DNA of 53,261 bases from Salibaculum griseiflavum. GTDB lineage: Bacteria > Pseudomonadota > Alphaproteobacteria > Rhodobacterales > Rhodobacteraceae. Below, one piece after another: positions 1 through 8,540 of the stretch. The notes below the pieces were generated by a model. That model worked only from the letters and a program-made list of their open reading frames with translations, had not been told where the DNA came from and did no database searches. The position numbers were made by a program, and so were the translations under genes. How positions within the stretch are numbered: the stretch's first letter is position 1; each line of letters starts with the position of its first letter. The stretch lies in assembly GCF_003129565.1 (NCBI RefSeq), contig NZ_QETF01000023.1, forward strand, positions 1 to 53,261, given 5' to 3'.

Positions 1-27
1 ACTGGAGGATGTGGTAGTCGTCTTCAT
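1..27 (-). CDS. 5' end of a leftward gene cut by the window edge
   Basis: An ATG at 25-27 on the minus strand is preceded by an AAGGAAG ribosome-binding site and opens a frame reading MKTTTTSSS before the window ends. Only nine codons are present, so no function can be given. It is probably the next gene of the leftward early phage operon, but it is separated from that operon by about 230 bp and a truncated ParB-like gene. Confidence 0.35.
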
Positions 28-253
28 GGTGTTGCTTCCTTTTTGGTTTGATCACCCCGAGCCTACGGCTCAGGGGAAGCAACGCCACCCTTTTTCAAAG
101 TTTCAACATCCGTCGGGACATCCCCCGGTTACCGAAACTCGTTCCTGTAATGGCTCGACGGCAGCGCCAGGGCGCTAACCTAATCGTCGTTTTTTGCTCT
201 CAGTACTACTGCCTGTTTACACCTCCAGGCACCAGAGTTCTAAGAGATTTAAA

Positions 254-424
254 TTAAAACGAAAGCATGTCTGCCAGCACAACCATCGCCTCGTCCACGA
301 CGATCGGCTGGCGCCAGCCAAACTCCTGGATCGAGGCCGCGACCGTTGCGATGGCCTCGGCGTTGTTCCGCGGGTTGCGCGCGTAGGGGATGATCTGCTC
401 GAGCGGCAGGTCGGTGACGTCCAT
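254..424 (-). pseudogene. Truncated ParB-like N-terminal domain protein
   Basis: The frame from the ATG at 424 (ribosome-binding site AAGGACACC) gives 56 residues. The core reads IIPYARNPRNN, then IQEFGWRQPIVVDE, which is the start of the ParB/Srx fold found in many phage ParB-methyltransferase proteins. Family members normally continue with a hydrophobic strand and an A-G-H-T-R catalytic box. Here the match breaks right after VVLA at about position 268, and the frame ends at 254. The rest of the domain and any methyltransferase part are missing, so this looks like a gene cut by a deletion or insertion. What replaced the 3' part (28-253) is not recognisable to me. The fold call is motif based. 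Confidence 0.55.
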
Positions 425-906
425 GGCGGTGTCCTTGGGAAGGCTTGATGCGCGAACCAGAGGTCCACGAAACAAAACGGCTCTGGCCCGAAAGCGAAAT
501 GGGTCTGCTGCGCGAAGCGAAATGGGGTCAGACCCCCGTTTCGGTTCAGGCGGGGTTTGTCAGGCCGTCAGGCCCTTGTTTCTTTGGGGTTGCGCGCAAA
601 GCGAAACGAAACGGGTGTTTTTGCGGGTGTGACTGGGAAAGCCTCGCGCTGAGCCCCCCCATATACGTCTGCGAACAGGAAGGACCCGTTCAATATCAAT
701 GGGTAAGATGTCTCACAAAATCGACCAGAGACAGTTGCACCCTCCAAACTGGTCCACAGTCACAACCTTTTAATCCGGTCAAACCGACGCGGCCCGCTCA
801 ACCGCACTTCGATCATCTTATCGCTGTTATAGCCCCTCGAGCGGGATCTGTCACAGGTTTCCGTGTCTCACCAAAAAGCGTCCCGCCGGCACGAGAGGGG
901 TTGACA
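425..906. other. Non-coding gap with AAGCGAAATGGG direct repeats
   Basis: No convincing gene lies here. The 12-mer AAGCGAAATGGG occurs at 492-503 and again at 515-526, and a related AAGCGAAACGAAACGGG occurs near 599-615. The gap separates the truncated ParB-like gene from the end of the DUF6362 gene. It could carry regulatory sites, but no promoter is clear. Confidence 0.35.
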
Positions 907-929
907 GGGCGGCCACAAATTGGCCGCCC
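907..929 (-). terminator. Stem-loop after the early operon
   Basis: A perfect 9-bp stem GGGCGGCCA / TGGCCGCCC encloses the 5-base loop CAAAT. It begins seven bases past the stop of the DUF6362 gene in the leftward direction. There is no strong T-run after it, so it may be a weak intrinsic terminator or an mRNA-stabilising hairpin at the operon end. Confidence 0.45.
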
Positions 930-935
930 CAACGC

Positions 936-1361
936 TCACACCGTCTGACCAATGACATAGGCCATCGATCGTTTGCGCGGCACCGTTCGTCCATTCAACT
1001 TCCAGACGATCACAGCCAGCCCGTAGTCGTGTCGGCGGTTCGCTGTGGCCCGACTGATTCCGTGGTGCCAGGTGATCCGTTTCCACGGCTTGCGGTTGGC
1101 GCGCGCCCAGAGGATCTGGCCGATATCCTTGTCGACCCACCGCAGCCAGAGCATCGCCTCATCGGCTTGCGTGATCATCCGCGGCGATGGCAGCGGCTTT
1201 TTCATCCGTGGCTCCTGTCCCACCTGATCGGCAAAGGTGGAGAGGTATTCCGGCCAGGCGCTGACATAGCCCTGCGGGCGCACCGGCGGCATGGCGCGCA
1301 TGACGTCGGCCGCGAGGTCCAGCCGGTCCGCGACCATGGCGCGGGTCCAGTTATCGGCCAT
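936..1361 (-). CDS. DUF6362 family phage protein
   Basis: A 141-residue protein that starts at an ATG with a strong site (GGGAGGTGCGCA) lying inside the end of the preceding gene. It contains a W-P-E-Y-L-S segment near residue 37 and a C-terminal half with a helix-turn-helix-like run (ITWHHGISRATANRRHDYGL). This is the DUF6362 pattern seen in alphaproteobacterial prophage early regions. The function is unknown; the HTH-like segment suggests DNA binding, possibly control of late or packaging genes, but that is inference. It is the last intact gene of the leftward early operon. Confidence 0.65.
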   Translation of the reverse strand: MADNWTRAMVADRLDLAADVMRAMPPVRPQGYVSAWPEYLSTFADQVGQEPRMKKPLPSPRMITQADEAMLWLRWVDKDIGQILWARANRKPWKRITWHHGISRATANRRHDYGLAVIVWKLNGRTVPRKRSMAYVIGQTV

Positions 1362-1563
1362 TGCGCACCTCCCTCACGGCTGGAAGCTTGCCATAGAGCT
1401 TCTCGCCCAGTTGGCGGACGAGCTCACGCTCGGGCCAAGTGAGCCGCTCGTCATCGACCGAGACGGCGAGCACGCCCTGTTCGCGCCAGCCCTCGCGCTT
1501 GACCTGCTGGGGGTCGCGGCGGTGGCCGCCATAGCCTTTCGGTGTGAACTGCATCCCGGTCAT
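1351..1563 (-). CDS. Small phage protein of unknown function
   Basis: A 70-residue protein starting MTGMQFTPKGYGG. Its ATG at 1563 overlaps the stop of the RuvC-like gene as ATGA, which favours this start over upstream in-frame codons. It overlaps the DUF6362 gene by 11 bases at its 3' end. The sequence is basic at the N-terminus and acidic in the middle, with no recognised domain. Its place between two early genes in a translationally coupled chain supports expression. Confidence 0.55.
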   Translation of the reverse strand: MTGMQFTPKGYGGHRRDPQQVKREGWREQGVLAVSVDDERLTWPERELVRQLGEKLYGKLPAVREVRNGR

Positions 1564-2096
1564 GCCACACCTCCCTGCGTCTCGATCGCCCAGAGCAGGA
1601 TGGCGATGGCATCGGCCTCGTTGTCGTCGGCGGGCGAGAACCCGCGGTCGCGCGCCGCGTCGATCATCGCCTGCTTGTTGGCGTTGCCGCGACCGGTTGC
1701 GTGACGCTTGATGGTGCCGACAGGCACGCCCTCGTAGGGCAGGCCGCGCAGCTCGGCCCACGCGGTCAGCGTGGCCATCAGACCGCCATAGACGTGGCTC
1801 GCGTCAGTGCCCGCGTGCCGGCGGACCTCCTCGAAGTAGATGGTGGCGATCGGCCCGGACAGCAGGTCGAGCTCGGTCAGCCAGTTGGTGAAGCGCAGGT
1901 AGCGCATGCCGCCACCGTCGAAGCGGCCGGGGCGGAAGCTGGCGGTGCCGCTGGTGATCAAGCCATCGAAGCCACGGATGGCCCAGCCGGTGGTGGTGCC
2001 CAGATCAAGGGCTAGGATGGTGCGCCCGGTCTCGGGCGGGATGCGCGTTTCAGGGGTTGCGCCGAGTGCGGCGCTGGACAGAGTCATCTCAGCCAT
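1560..2096 (-). CDS. RuvC-like Holliday-junction nuclease (phage)
   Basis: A 178-residue protein with an RNase H-like fold signature. The first strand ILALDLGTTTGWAI carries Asp31, a second strand ends YFEE (Glu89/Glu90), and a C-terminal DDNEADAIAI box gives the last acidic residues (Asp157/158 and Asp162). These fit the four-acid metal site of RuvC resolvases. Phage members of this family cut branched DNA before packaging. The ATG at 2096 has a GGAGA site 6 bases upstream. About 470 bp of repeat-rich DNA separates it from the primase/helicase gene, so it may have its own promoter there. The family call is firm; the role is by analogy. Confidence 0.75.
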   Translation of the reverse strand: MAEMTLSSAALGATPETRIPPETGRTILALDLGTTTGWAIRGFDGLITSGTASFRPGRFDGGGMRYLRFTNWLTELDLLSGPIATIYFEEVRRHAGTDASHVYGGLMATLTAWAELRGLPYEGVPVGTIKRHATGRGNANKQAMIDAARDRGFSPADDNEADAIAILLWAIETQGGVA

Positions 2097-2222
2097 GGGT
2101 GGTCTCCTTTTCTGGTTGGCTGCTCGGGTGGAAGACGACGGCGGTTGATGCTTGGCGGTACCGGCCGCCGTCGTCGGATTGAGAAGTGAGGGTTGAGAAA
2201 GGCCACGCGCGCGGAACCCCCT

Positions 2223-2270
2223 GGGGGTGGGAGTGGGAGAACACGCCTTGCGGCGTTCTCCCCCACCCCC
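2223..2270. other. Long GC-rich stem-loop
   Basis: GGGGGTGG (2223-2230) pairs with CCACCCCC (2263-2270). Inside that, GGGAGAAC..GCC pairs with GGCGTTCTCCC around a TTGC loop. The result is an unusually stable hairpin between the RuvC-like gene and the primase/helicase gene. It may be a terminator, an attenuator, or a structural part of the neighbouring repeat region. Confidence 0.5.
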
Positions 2271-2339
2271 GAAGGGGGTGGTTCACACCACCCAACTCAT
2301 ATGATGTGGTCAAGCCATTGACATGGCTTAATATTTTCA

Positions 2340-2545
2340 AGTTTCGGGCGCCCGAAACTGCCAGTTCAGCCCAAACTGGTTGCAGCGTATGGATTGCGGT
2401 TCCTGCGCAATTCTGCAGGGGCAGTTTCGGCAATGACCCGAAACTGGTTACAACTGGACAGTGCGTAGTTCTGCGGGCGGATGGCGAGGCAGTTTCGGCA
2501 ACGCCCCCAATCTGGTTTAAACTGGCCTGCGCGAGATTCTGCGGG
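2340..2545. repeat. Three 68-bp direct repeats with a 20-bp palindrome: candidate phage origin
   Basis: A perfect 20-bp palindrome (AGTTTCGGGC and its complement) lies at 2340-2359. It is followed by three imperfect direct repeats with a 68-bp period, starting near 2352, 2420 and 2488. Copies two and three both open with GGCAGTTTCGGCAA, share a CTGGTT..AACTGG core, and end with TTCTGCGGG. Copy one keeps the AAACTGGTTGCA core and the TTCTGCAGGG end. The block sits just past the stop of the RepA/RepB-like primase-helicase gene. Iterated repeats beside a replication initiator are typical of phage and plasmid origins. A frame runs through the block on the minus strand but has poor protein character. 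Confidence 0.55.
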
Positions 2546-2564
2546 AAGCATTCGGCGGGAATGT

Positions 2565-4973
2565 TCATGACCGCTCCCCCTCAGGATAGACCCATTCGTT
2601 CGGGTTCTCGACCTCGAGAATGGCGCCGGTTTGCGCCGATTTGAAGTGGGTGGGCAGCACGGGCACGCTGATCGGGAATACCTCACCGGTATCCGGATCC
2701 ACGTGCTCTCCCTCCATGGGCATGACCATGCCTTCGACACAGAGGAAGCCGAAGCGGGATCGCGACACCCCGTATCCATAGGGTGAACCGTCGCGCACGA
2801 ACTTGATGAAACCCTTGGTGGTCTGCACACCAATCCGGTTGCGGATCGCGTCCTTTCCCCCGAGACCGGCCTTATTCTCGAAGGATTCAGCGAACTGGTT
2901 GATGGTATAGAGCCGCCCCTTGGCCGCTTCATCGAGGAGAAGGCCAAGGATGACATCCTGTTTGCGGACGCGTTCCGCATCGAACTTGGTCCCAGCCTCG
3001 GCCCTCACCAGCCGCTCGTTCATCGGGTTCAGTTCGACCCATTCGCCGCCGCGCTTGTCGATGAGCTTGGGCTCGAGTGCCGGGCCGTTGCGCAGCTCGA
3101 TCTCCAGCTTGCGCTCCGAGGCATCCTCGTCGGGGCGGTGCAGGATCAGGCCGGAGGTGTAGAAGCCGCGCAGCGCACTGGCGCCCGACAGGGCCAGAAA
3201 CGGGTCCTCCTTGACCTGGTGCTTGGACAGCTTGCGGGTGTGGTGGACCAGGATCACCCCGCAATCGGGATCGATATGATCGCGCAGCACCTCCACCCGG
3301 TCCTTGAGGAAGAACATCATGGCGGTGTTGTCGTTCTCCCCGCCGCCCTCGGGGCCACCGTCGAAGAGGTTGCGGATCGGATCGACGCAGATGATGTCTG
3401 GCGGCGCCTCCGGGAAGGCGGTCTGGATCGCCCGGGCAGCCTGCACGCTGCCCTCGTCGTCGAGCAGCAGCTTCAGTTTTGGGGTGGTGACGAATGTGTC
3501 GCGGGCCGCTTTCAGCATGTCCGGCGGCAGGGTGATCTGGCGCAGACGCTCGCGTAGGTAGTGATACTGGATCTCGGCCTGCAGATAAAAGATGCGTAGC
3601 GGCCGCGGCGGTGTGAAGCCGAGGAAGGGTTGACCGGCGGCCATGTGCACGAGCCAGGAAATCAGTAGATCGCTCTTGCCCACCTTCGGCGCGCCGCCCA
3701 GCACCAGCAGGCCACCGGGCGTGAGCACGCGCGGCGCGATGATATCCTCGGGCATAGGGCTGGCGTCGTCGAGCAGCGCGCCGAGGCTGAACGCGGGCAA
3801 CTCGTCCGGTGATGGCGCGCCGCTGTCGAGCCGCACAAGCGGGGGGCCATTGTTTTCGACATGCAGAGCCCAGAGCCGCTCGGACTCGCGCTTGAGCCGT
3901 TCCACGGACCACGCAGGGCGCAGCATGGCGGCGTTGTAGCCACAGATGCCTTCCCAGCCCTCATCCTTCGACATGCGGCCCTCATGGACCATGCGGATAA
4001 AATGCCCGATGGCCGCCGAGGCCCCCTCGAAGCGCGACCAGTCATCGGCGGCGCCCTCGCGCACCGGGGTGACCAGCACATCGTCGACGGCAGGTTTGTC
4101 GGGATGGGCGAACTCGGGCTGCAGCGACACGCCCGGCGCGGGCGGCATCTCGGTGACCGCCTCGATCAACTCGTTCAGGTCGCGCTCGTGATCTTCGTTC
4201 AGCTCAACGATGCGGACCTGTGTCTTGAGGTTGTTCTTGTAGTAAACTGAGCCCGCCACCCGGATCGGTTGGTGCGCCGAGCGGAAATGCATGTCGCCGC
4301 CGGCCTTGGCCGCGATGTCGCCGCGCAGACGGGTCACACGGGCTATGTCGCTGCCCTCGGCGGGCTCGGTCAGTTTCCACCAGACATGGGCCTTGCGCTG
4401 GCCCTCGGGCGTCACACCGCCGCTCTCGACCACCATGGTGGGTGCGCCAAGATGGCGTTCGAGATGGGCGCGCTTGGCGGCGATATCGCCGGTATCGAGA
4501 TCGACCACCACGGTCTGCATCTGCAGGATCTCTGCAGCGCGGGCCTGGCCGGGTTCAGCCACGGTGCCGGGGATCACATAGACCGCCGCCCCCTCGCGCG
4601 CGGCCCAGGTTGCGAAGGTGGCCATCTTGTCGGCCACAGCCTCGTTGGCCTCGATCCAGATGTTGTGCGGGCGCCCATCGATGCCCTGACCCTTGTCAAT
4701 AAAGCTGCGCACCGGGATCAGCCCCTCCGAGTAGCCGAAGACCACCTCCATGAATTGCGCGATCTGCTCAGGGTCAGGCTCGTCGCCGAACACATCGATC
4801 TGCGGTGCCGCGTCGTTGAAATCGCGCCACGGGTTGAAATGGACCAGGTTTTCTTCGGGCGCGCTCTCGTCGCTGTCCATATTGCTCTCGTTTGGGCTGT
4901 CGTCATCCTTCGCCATGTCGGCCTCCTTTCGCGTGTCGTCTGTCTCGGGCGGGTCGTCGGGAGCGTCCGTCAT
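2565..4973 (-). CDS. Phage primase-helicase (RepB-like primase plus RepA-like ATPase)
   Basis: About 802 residues when started at the ATG at 4973, which overlaps the previous stop as ATGA; a longer in-frame start would run deep into that gene. The first ~50 residues are acidic and disordered. A primase-like region follows, with VVVDLDTGD near residue 160, then MVVESGG and HVWWKL, and RSAHQPIRVAGSVYY near 240. A RecA-type ATPase follows, with Walker A LGGAPKVGKS near residue 424, a Walker B-like IICVDP, and VILVHHTRK. The last ~150 residues look like a C-terminal DNA-binding or accessory part. The arrangement resembles plasmid RepA helicase fused to a RepB/AEP-type primase and would drive phage DNA replication. 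The adjacent repeats at 2340-2545 are a natural target. Confidence 0.75.
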   Translation of the reverse strand: MTDAPDDPPETDDTRKEADMAKDDDSPNESNMDSDESAPEENLVHFNPWRDFNDAAPQIDVFGDEPDPEQIAQFMEVVFGYSEGLIPVRSFIDKGQGIDGRPHNIWIEANEAVADKMATFATWAAREGAAVYVIPGTVAEPGQARAAEILQMQTVVVDLDTGDIAAKRAHLERHLGAPTMVVESGGVTPEGQRKAHVWWKLTEPAEGSDIARVTRLRGDIAAKAGGDMHFRSAHQPIRVAGSVYYKNNLKTQVRIVELNEDHERDLNELIEAVTEMPPAPGVSLQPEFAHPDKPAVDDVLVTPVREGAADDWSRFEGASAAIGHFIRMVHEGRMSKDEGWEGICGYNAAMLRPAWSVERLKRESERLWALHVENNGPPLVRLDSGAPSPDELPAFSLGALLDDASPMPEDIIAPRVLTPGGLLVLGGAPKVGKSDLLISWLVHMAAGQPFLGFTPPRPLRIFYLQAEIQYHYLRERLRQITLPPDMLKAARDTFVTTPKLKLLLDDEGSVQAARAIQTAFPEAPPDIICVDPIRNLFDGGPEGGGENDNTAMMFFLKDRVEVLRDHIDPDCGVILVHHTRKLSKHQVKEDPFLALSGASALRGFYTSGLILHRPDEDASERKLEIELRNGPALEPKLIDKRGGEWVELNPMNERLVRAEAGTKFDAERVRKQDVILGLLLDEAAKGRLYTINQFAESFENKAGLGGKDAIRNRIGVQTTKGFIKFVRDGSPYGYGVSRSRFGFLCVEGMVMPMEGEHVDPDTGEVFPISVPVLPTHFKSAQTGAILEVENPNEWVYPEGERS

Positions 4974-5737
4974 GTCGGCATCCCCCAGCAGCGCTCCGCC
5001 CACGGACAAAAGCGGCACTCGAAGAAATCGCGGTTTTGCGCCACGCGGGGCAGCAACTCGCCCGCATCCGTGGTTTGCAGGATGCGCACGCCGCGATCGG
5101 ACATGCGCTGCGCGAGGTCGGCGTCGAAGGACACAAGCTCATGGTGCAGCTCGGCCGTATCCTTGTTGATCGCGGTAAAGAGCGCGGGCGCAGCGGAAAT
5201 GCCAGGCACCGAAGGCTCCATGTATGCCTGGTAGACCGCGATCTGAGCGGCGTAGACCGGCTTGGCCTTGGTCACGCCGTCCTTGACGCAGGCGCGCCAG
5301 TTCTTCGCGTTCATGGTTTTGCATTCCCAGAGCGCGGGCACGGCCAGGCCGAAGCCTTCGGGTCCGGCGGCCATGATGCCGTCGACATGGCCGCGGATAC
5401 GGCCGCCCGCGACCGAAAAGCCAAACTGGCCACCGTCTGGCCGGTCGCCCTTGCGGGTATAGAGGTCAAACCCGGCCTGCCGCAGCCAGGCGACCGCCAG
5501 ATCCTCGAGCACATGGCCGATGGCAAAGATGCGCAGCAGCTGGCCCGAGAACTCCTGGCCTTCGTCCTTCGGCGTGGCCGTGAACTCGAATTGCAGGGCG
5601 CGTTCGCAAGCCTGCCCGAGACGGGAGCCGCCGAGATAGTCGCGGGGCGTTCTTGCCGTATTCTCGGCGGTCAGGGCCGCATCGATGGTCTCGTTGACGC
5701 GCTCGCCGAAGCTGGGCCGGTGGTTGTAATCCAGCAT
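4970..5737 (-). CDS. PD-(D/E)XK nuclease with Cas4-like cysteine cluster
   Basis: A 255-residue RecB-family nuclease. Active-site residues are visible as His75 in GHVLE, Asp119 in GHVDG, and Glu138-x-Lys140 in WECKT. Four cysteines (Cys44 and the C-terminal Cys241, Cys244, Cys250) match the iron-sulphur cluster layout of Cas4/AddB-type nucleases. Such phage enzymes are exonucleases that feed recombination. The partner here is probably the RecA-fold ATPase at 8541-9434. The gene overlaps the stop before it by one base (TGATG) and the primase start after it by four (ATGA). No cas genes or CRISPR array are nearby, so a spacer-acquisition role is unlikely. Confidence 0.75.
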   Translation of the reverse strand: MLDYNHRPSFGERVNETIDAALTAENTARTPRDYLGGSRLGQACERALQFEFTATPKDEGQEFSGQLLRIFAIGHVLEDLAVAWLRQAGFDLYTRKGDRPDGGQFGFSVAGGRIRGHVDGIMAAGPEGFGLAVPALWECKTMNAKNWRACVKDGVTKAKPVYAAQIAVYQAYMEPSVPGISAAPALFTAINKDTAELHHELVSFDADLAQRMSDRGVRILQTTDAGELLPRVAQNRDFFECRFCPWAERCWGMPT

Positions 5738-6165
5738 CAGAAGGGGACCTCCGACTGGCTGGTGATCTCGCCCATGGCTTCACGAAATTCCTGCACCGCT
5801 GTTTCGATCAGCCAAAGCACCTGCACTTCCGTGAGCTCCGATAGACGGGTGTCCCAGCCATAGGTCTCCATCTGTCGCGCCACGGGCTTGAGGCTGGCGA
5901 GGATCGCCATGTGCTCCTCTTCGGTTATCTCTGCCATTTTCAGTCCTTTCTTGGCTTTGCGTGTGAAGGCCGACTGGCACGGCATCGAGCAGAACCAGCG
6001 GTATGTGCGCTTTGCGCGGGGTTGGTGGGGATCGAACCAGCCAAAACCGCGGGTGCGGGAGGTGCAGACCGCGCAGAGCGCGCCACGGGGGTGCCAGAGC
6101 TGGTCACGGCCCAATGGGTCCGCAGCCTCTGCGGGCGCGGGCGAGATTTGCGCGACATGGCTCAC
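5737..6165 (-). CDS. DUF6511 family zinc-binding phage protein
   Basis: A 142-residue protein. The best start is the GTG at 6165, which overlaps the helicase stop as GTGA, as elsewhere in this operon. After a short leader it has CAVC, then WFCSMPC about 25 residues later, giving four cysteines for a zinc site. It continues into a helical C-terminal half (ITEEEHMAILASLKPVARQM, then WLIETAVQEFREAMGEI). This matches DUF6511 proteins of Rhodobacteraceae prophages. The function is unknown; zinc binding is inferred from the cysteines. Confidence 0.65.
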   Translation of the reverse strand: MSHVAQISPAPAEAADPLGRDQLWHPRGALCAVCTSRTRGFGWFDPHQPRAKRTYRWFCSMPCQSAFTRKAKKGLKMAEITEEEHMAILASLKPVARQMETYGWDTRLSELTEVQVLWLIETAVQEFREAMGEITSQSEVPF

Positions 6166-7868
6166 GCGGCCTCCCGCGCGGTCGGGGCCGCGCTCAGGAT
6201 CAGCTGCCGGATCGCGCGCTTGTTGAACCCGAAAGTCATGAGGGCCGAGGCGCGGTAGCGCGTGAGCCCGAAATCGCTCCGCGCCTCGGGCGAGAGATAT
6301 TTCAGCTGCTTTTCGGTGGCGGGCTGGATCAGCCATCCGCGCGTCTTGAAGGCGCTCTCGTCGGTCTCATGATCGTTGAGCCAGTCGTCGGCTTGCGCCA
6401 GGCACACGGACCGCTCGCCGATCCCTAGAAGTTGGGGCTGCGCACCGCGCGTGCCGCCGATGGCGTACCAGAGCCCGTCGAGCCAGAAGACGCCGCCCCA
6501 GGCCACAAATCCCGTGGCCAGCAGCGCATCCTCGGTGCCGAAGAGATCGACCCATGCGAAGCTGGATCGCTCGAGCAGGTCGATCTCGGTCATCAGGAAG
6601 TCCGAGAGCGCTCCGTTCGGGTTTCCATCGGATGTCGCGTCCTCGGGCTCCACCAGCGCCTCGCCGCAGATCGGGCATTCACAGGTGGCCAGCGGAATGT
6701 CGGCATGGCAGGACGGACAGGTCTTCGAGGGCGCCTCGCCGTTGCCTGTCTTGCCGTCGAGATGGACATCCTGTTCCAGCGTGCCGTGGGTCAGGCTCGA
6801 CGAGCCGAAATCCAGCACCACGCAGTCTGTCTTGACCACGCCGGGATGGTCCGCCGGGTCGATCGTGCGCAAGCCGCGCCCGACCATCTGGATCATCGTT
6901 GACTTGTAAGAGCTGGGCCGCAGCAGCACGACACAGGATGTGGGCGGGTGGTCCCAGCCCTCGGTGAGCACGGCCACGTTTGTAATGACGCGGATCTCGC
7001 CCTTCGCGAAGGCGGAGAGGATATTACGGCGTTCTTCGCCAGGCAGGTCGCCATGGATCAGGCCGGTGGGGATGCCGGTGGCGTTGAAGGCCTCGGCGAC
7101 ATGGCCAGCATGGGCCACGGTCGAGCAGAACACCACCGTGGGCCGATCGGCGGCCTTCTCCTGCCAGTTGCGCACCACTTCGTCGGTGATCGGCGCGCGG
7201 TCCATGATCTCGGCCACCTCAGACATGTCGAAATCCGACGCCGTCTTGCGCACCGCATTGAGCTTGTCCTGCACGCCCACATCGATGACGAAGGTGCGCG
7301 GCGGCACCAGGTGGCCTGACGCGATCAGCTCGCCCAGCCGCACCTGGTCGGCGACATTGTCGAAGACCGCGCGCAGCCCCTTGCGATCGCCGCGATTGGG
7401 CGTGGCCGTGACCCCGAAGATCCGAGCCTCCGGGTTGGCGTCCCGGACGTGGTCGATGATGCGCCGGTAGCTGTCGGCGGCGGCATGATGCGCCTCATCG
7501 ATGACCAGCAGGTCCAGCCTAGGCATGGCGGCCAGATTGGCCTCGCGCGCCAGCGTGGGCACCATGGCAAAAGTGACCTGGCCGCCCCAGGACTTGGTGC
7601 TGGCATCCAGCACCGAGGTGGTCACGTCCGGGTTGACCCGAGCGAACTTGTCGCGGTTCTGCGCGGTCAGCTCGTCGCGATGTGCGAGCACGCAGGCCTT
7701 GGCGGCGCTGCCGCCAATCCTTTCTCCGGTGACCGCCGAGAGCATGATCGTCTTGCCAGCACCGGTTGGCGCGATCCCGAGCGTGTTGTCTCGGGGGCCG
7801 AGCGCAGCCAGGCTGCGCTCGACGAAAAGTTTCTGACGGGGACGGAGGCGCATGGCGGTACCCCTCAC
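6162..7868 (-). CDS. Superfamily 2 DEAD/DEAH helicase (phage)
   Basis: A 568-residue helicase starting at 7868, where its ATG overlaps the previous stop as ATGA. Motif I is APTGAGKT at residues 33-40, motif II is VIDEAH near 125, motif III is VTATPNRG, and motif VI is QMVGRGLR near 330. A zinc-ribbon-like CPSC..CECPICGE follows near 395. The C-terminal ~150 residues are not recognised. The overall pattern resembles the UvrB/Ssl2-like phage helicases used in replication or recombination. It lies in the middle of the translationally coupled early operon. Confidence 0.8.
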   Translation of the reverse strand: MRGTAMRLRPRQKLFVERSLAALGPRDNTLGIAPTGAGKTIMLSAVTGERIGGSAAKACVLAHRDELTAQNRDKFARVNPDVTTSVLDASTKSWGGQVTFAMVPTLAREANLAAMPRLDLLVIDEAHHAAADSYRRIIDHVRDANPEARIFGVTATPNRGDRKGLRAVFDNVADQVRLGELIASGHLVPPRTFVIDVGVQDKLNAVRKTASDFDMSEVAEIMDRAPITDEVVRNWQEKAADRPTVVFCSTVAHAGHVAEAFNATGIPTGLIHGDLPGEERRNILSAFAKGEIRVITNVAVLTEGWDHPPTSCVVLLRPSSYKSTMIQMVGRGLRTIDPADHPGVVKTDCVVLDFGSSSLTHGTLEQDVHLDGKTGNGEAPSKTCPSCHADIPLATCECPICGEALVEPEDATSDGNPNGALSDFLMTEIDLLERSSFAWVDLFGTEDALLATGFVAWGGVFWLDGLWYAIGGTRGAQPQLLGIGERSVCLAQADDWLNDHETDESAFKTRGWLIQPATEKQLKYLSPEARSDFGLTRYRASALMTFGFNKRAIRQLILSAAPTAREAA

Positions 7869-8527
7869 TCCGCCCAGCTGGGACGGCCGGAAAAGCCGGG
7901 CCCGGCAGGCGTCTGGTCGGGCTGTGCGTCCTGAGCCGGCGTCTGGGGCTGTTGCGCCGGTGCGCCGGGTTGCGGTGCCGCGGGTGCAGATTGAGACGCA
8001 TAGGCCGTCCGCGGTACCCTCGGCGCAGTTCCATGGCCCATGAGCTTCGCGTAATCGCGATGATCGGGCATGACCGCACTCTTGATCTCGTTGCGGTCCT
8101 CTCCGCTCGTGTCCTTGCCGACATCGATCCGGGCGAGAAACTCGATCCCGTCGAGATCGGCAAACCCGTTTATGCGCCGCGCGGCCTGCGCCTCTGGCGA
8201 ATTGTCCTTGTCGGAAATCCCGCGCGACGAGTTCAGCATGCCCCGCACGAGGCTGCGGCCCATATTGGCCCAGTTCGGGCCGTTGGGGCTGTAGAGCCCG
8301 ATCAGCGACCAGATCTTGCGCTTGGCATAGGGCCCTTCGAGCACCGTGTATTCGGCATCGAGATAAACCGCGCCGGTGGAGGACCGCTTGGCATAGCCGC
8401 CGGTCCAGCCCTGCGCGGCATCGTCGAACCCGCCGGGGCGGATTGTCATGCGCACCTTGGCCAGCGTGCCCTTGGGGATGACGTTGGTGTTGGTTTGCGC
8501 ATCGTTGAAATCGTTCCAGAGAGACAT
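7865..8527 (-). CDS. Probable phage ssDNA-binding protein
   Basis: A 220-residue protein starting MSLWNDFNDAQ, with a good site (AAGGACCCCACCA). The first ~150 residues are a compact, mixed-charge domain with strand-forming segments (AKVRMTIRPGGFDD, VYLDAEYTVLEGPYAKRKIW). The last ~60 are rich in Pro, Gln and Ala and end in an aromatic/acidic tip (GFSGRPSWAE). A folded core plus a flexible tail with an acidic end is the usual layout of single-strand binding proteins, and its neighbours are a RecA-fold ATPase and a helicase. The assignment is from layout and context only. Confidence 0.5.
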   Translation of the reverse strand: MSLWNDFNDAQTNTNVIPKGTLAKVRMTIRPGGFDDAAQGWTGGYAKRSSTGAVYLDAEYTVLEGPYAKRKIWSLIGLYSPNGPNWANMGRSLVRGMLNSSRGISDKDNSPEAQAARRINGFADLDGIEFLARIDVGKDTSGEDRNEIKSAVMPDHRDYAKLMGHGTAPRVPRTAYASQSAPAAPQPGAPAQQPQTPAQDAQPDQTPAGPGFSGRPSWAE

Positions 8528-8540
8528 TGGTGGGGTCCTT

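Noticed and set aside
492-526. Two AAGCGAAATGGG copies as a possible CRISPR or iteron array
   Set aside because: Only two exact copies 23 bases apart with no regular spacers; too few for either.
2089-2568. A 159-codon minus-strand frame whose ATG overlaps the primase-helicase stop as ATGA and ends inside the RuvC-like start
   Set aside because: The overlap is the same as in real neighbouring genes, but the sequence is Thr/Ser/Pro rich with little protein character and runs through the 68-bp repeats and the strong hairpin. I treat it as non-coding, with some doubt.
4970-5737. Cas4 of a CRISPR-Cas system
   Set aside because: The cysteines and nuclease motif fit Cas4, but no other cas gene or repeat array is present and the context is a phage recombination operon.
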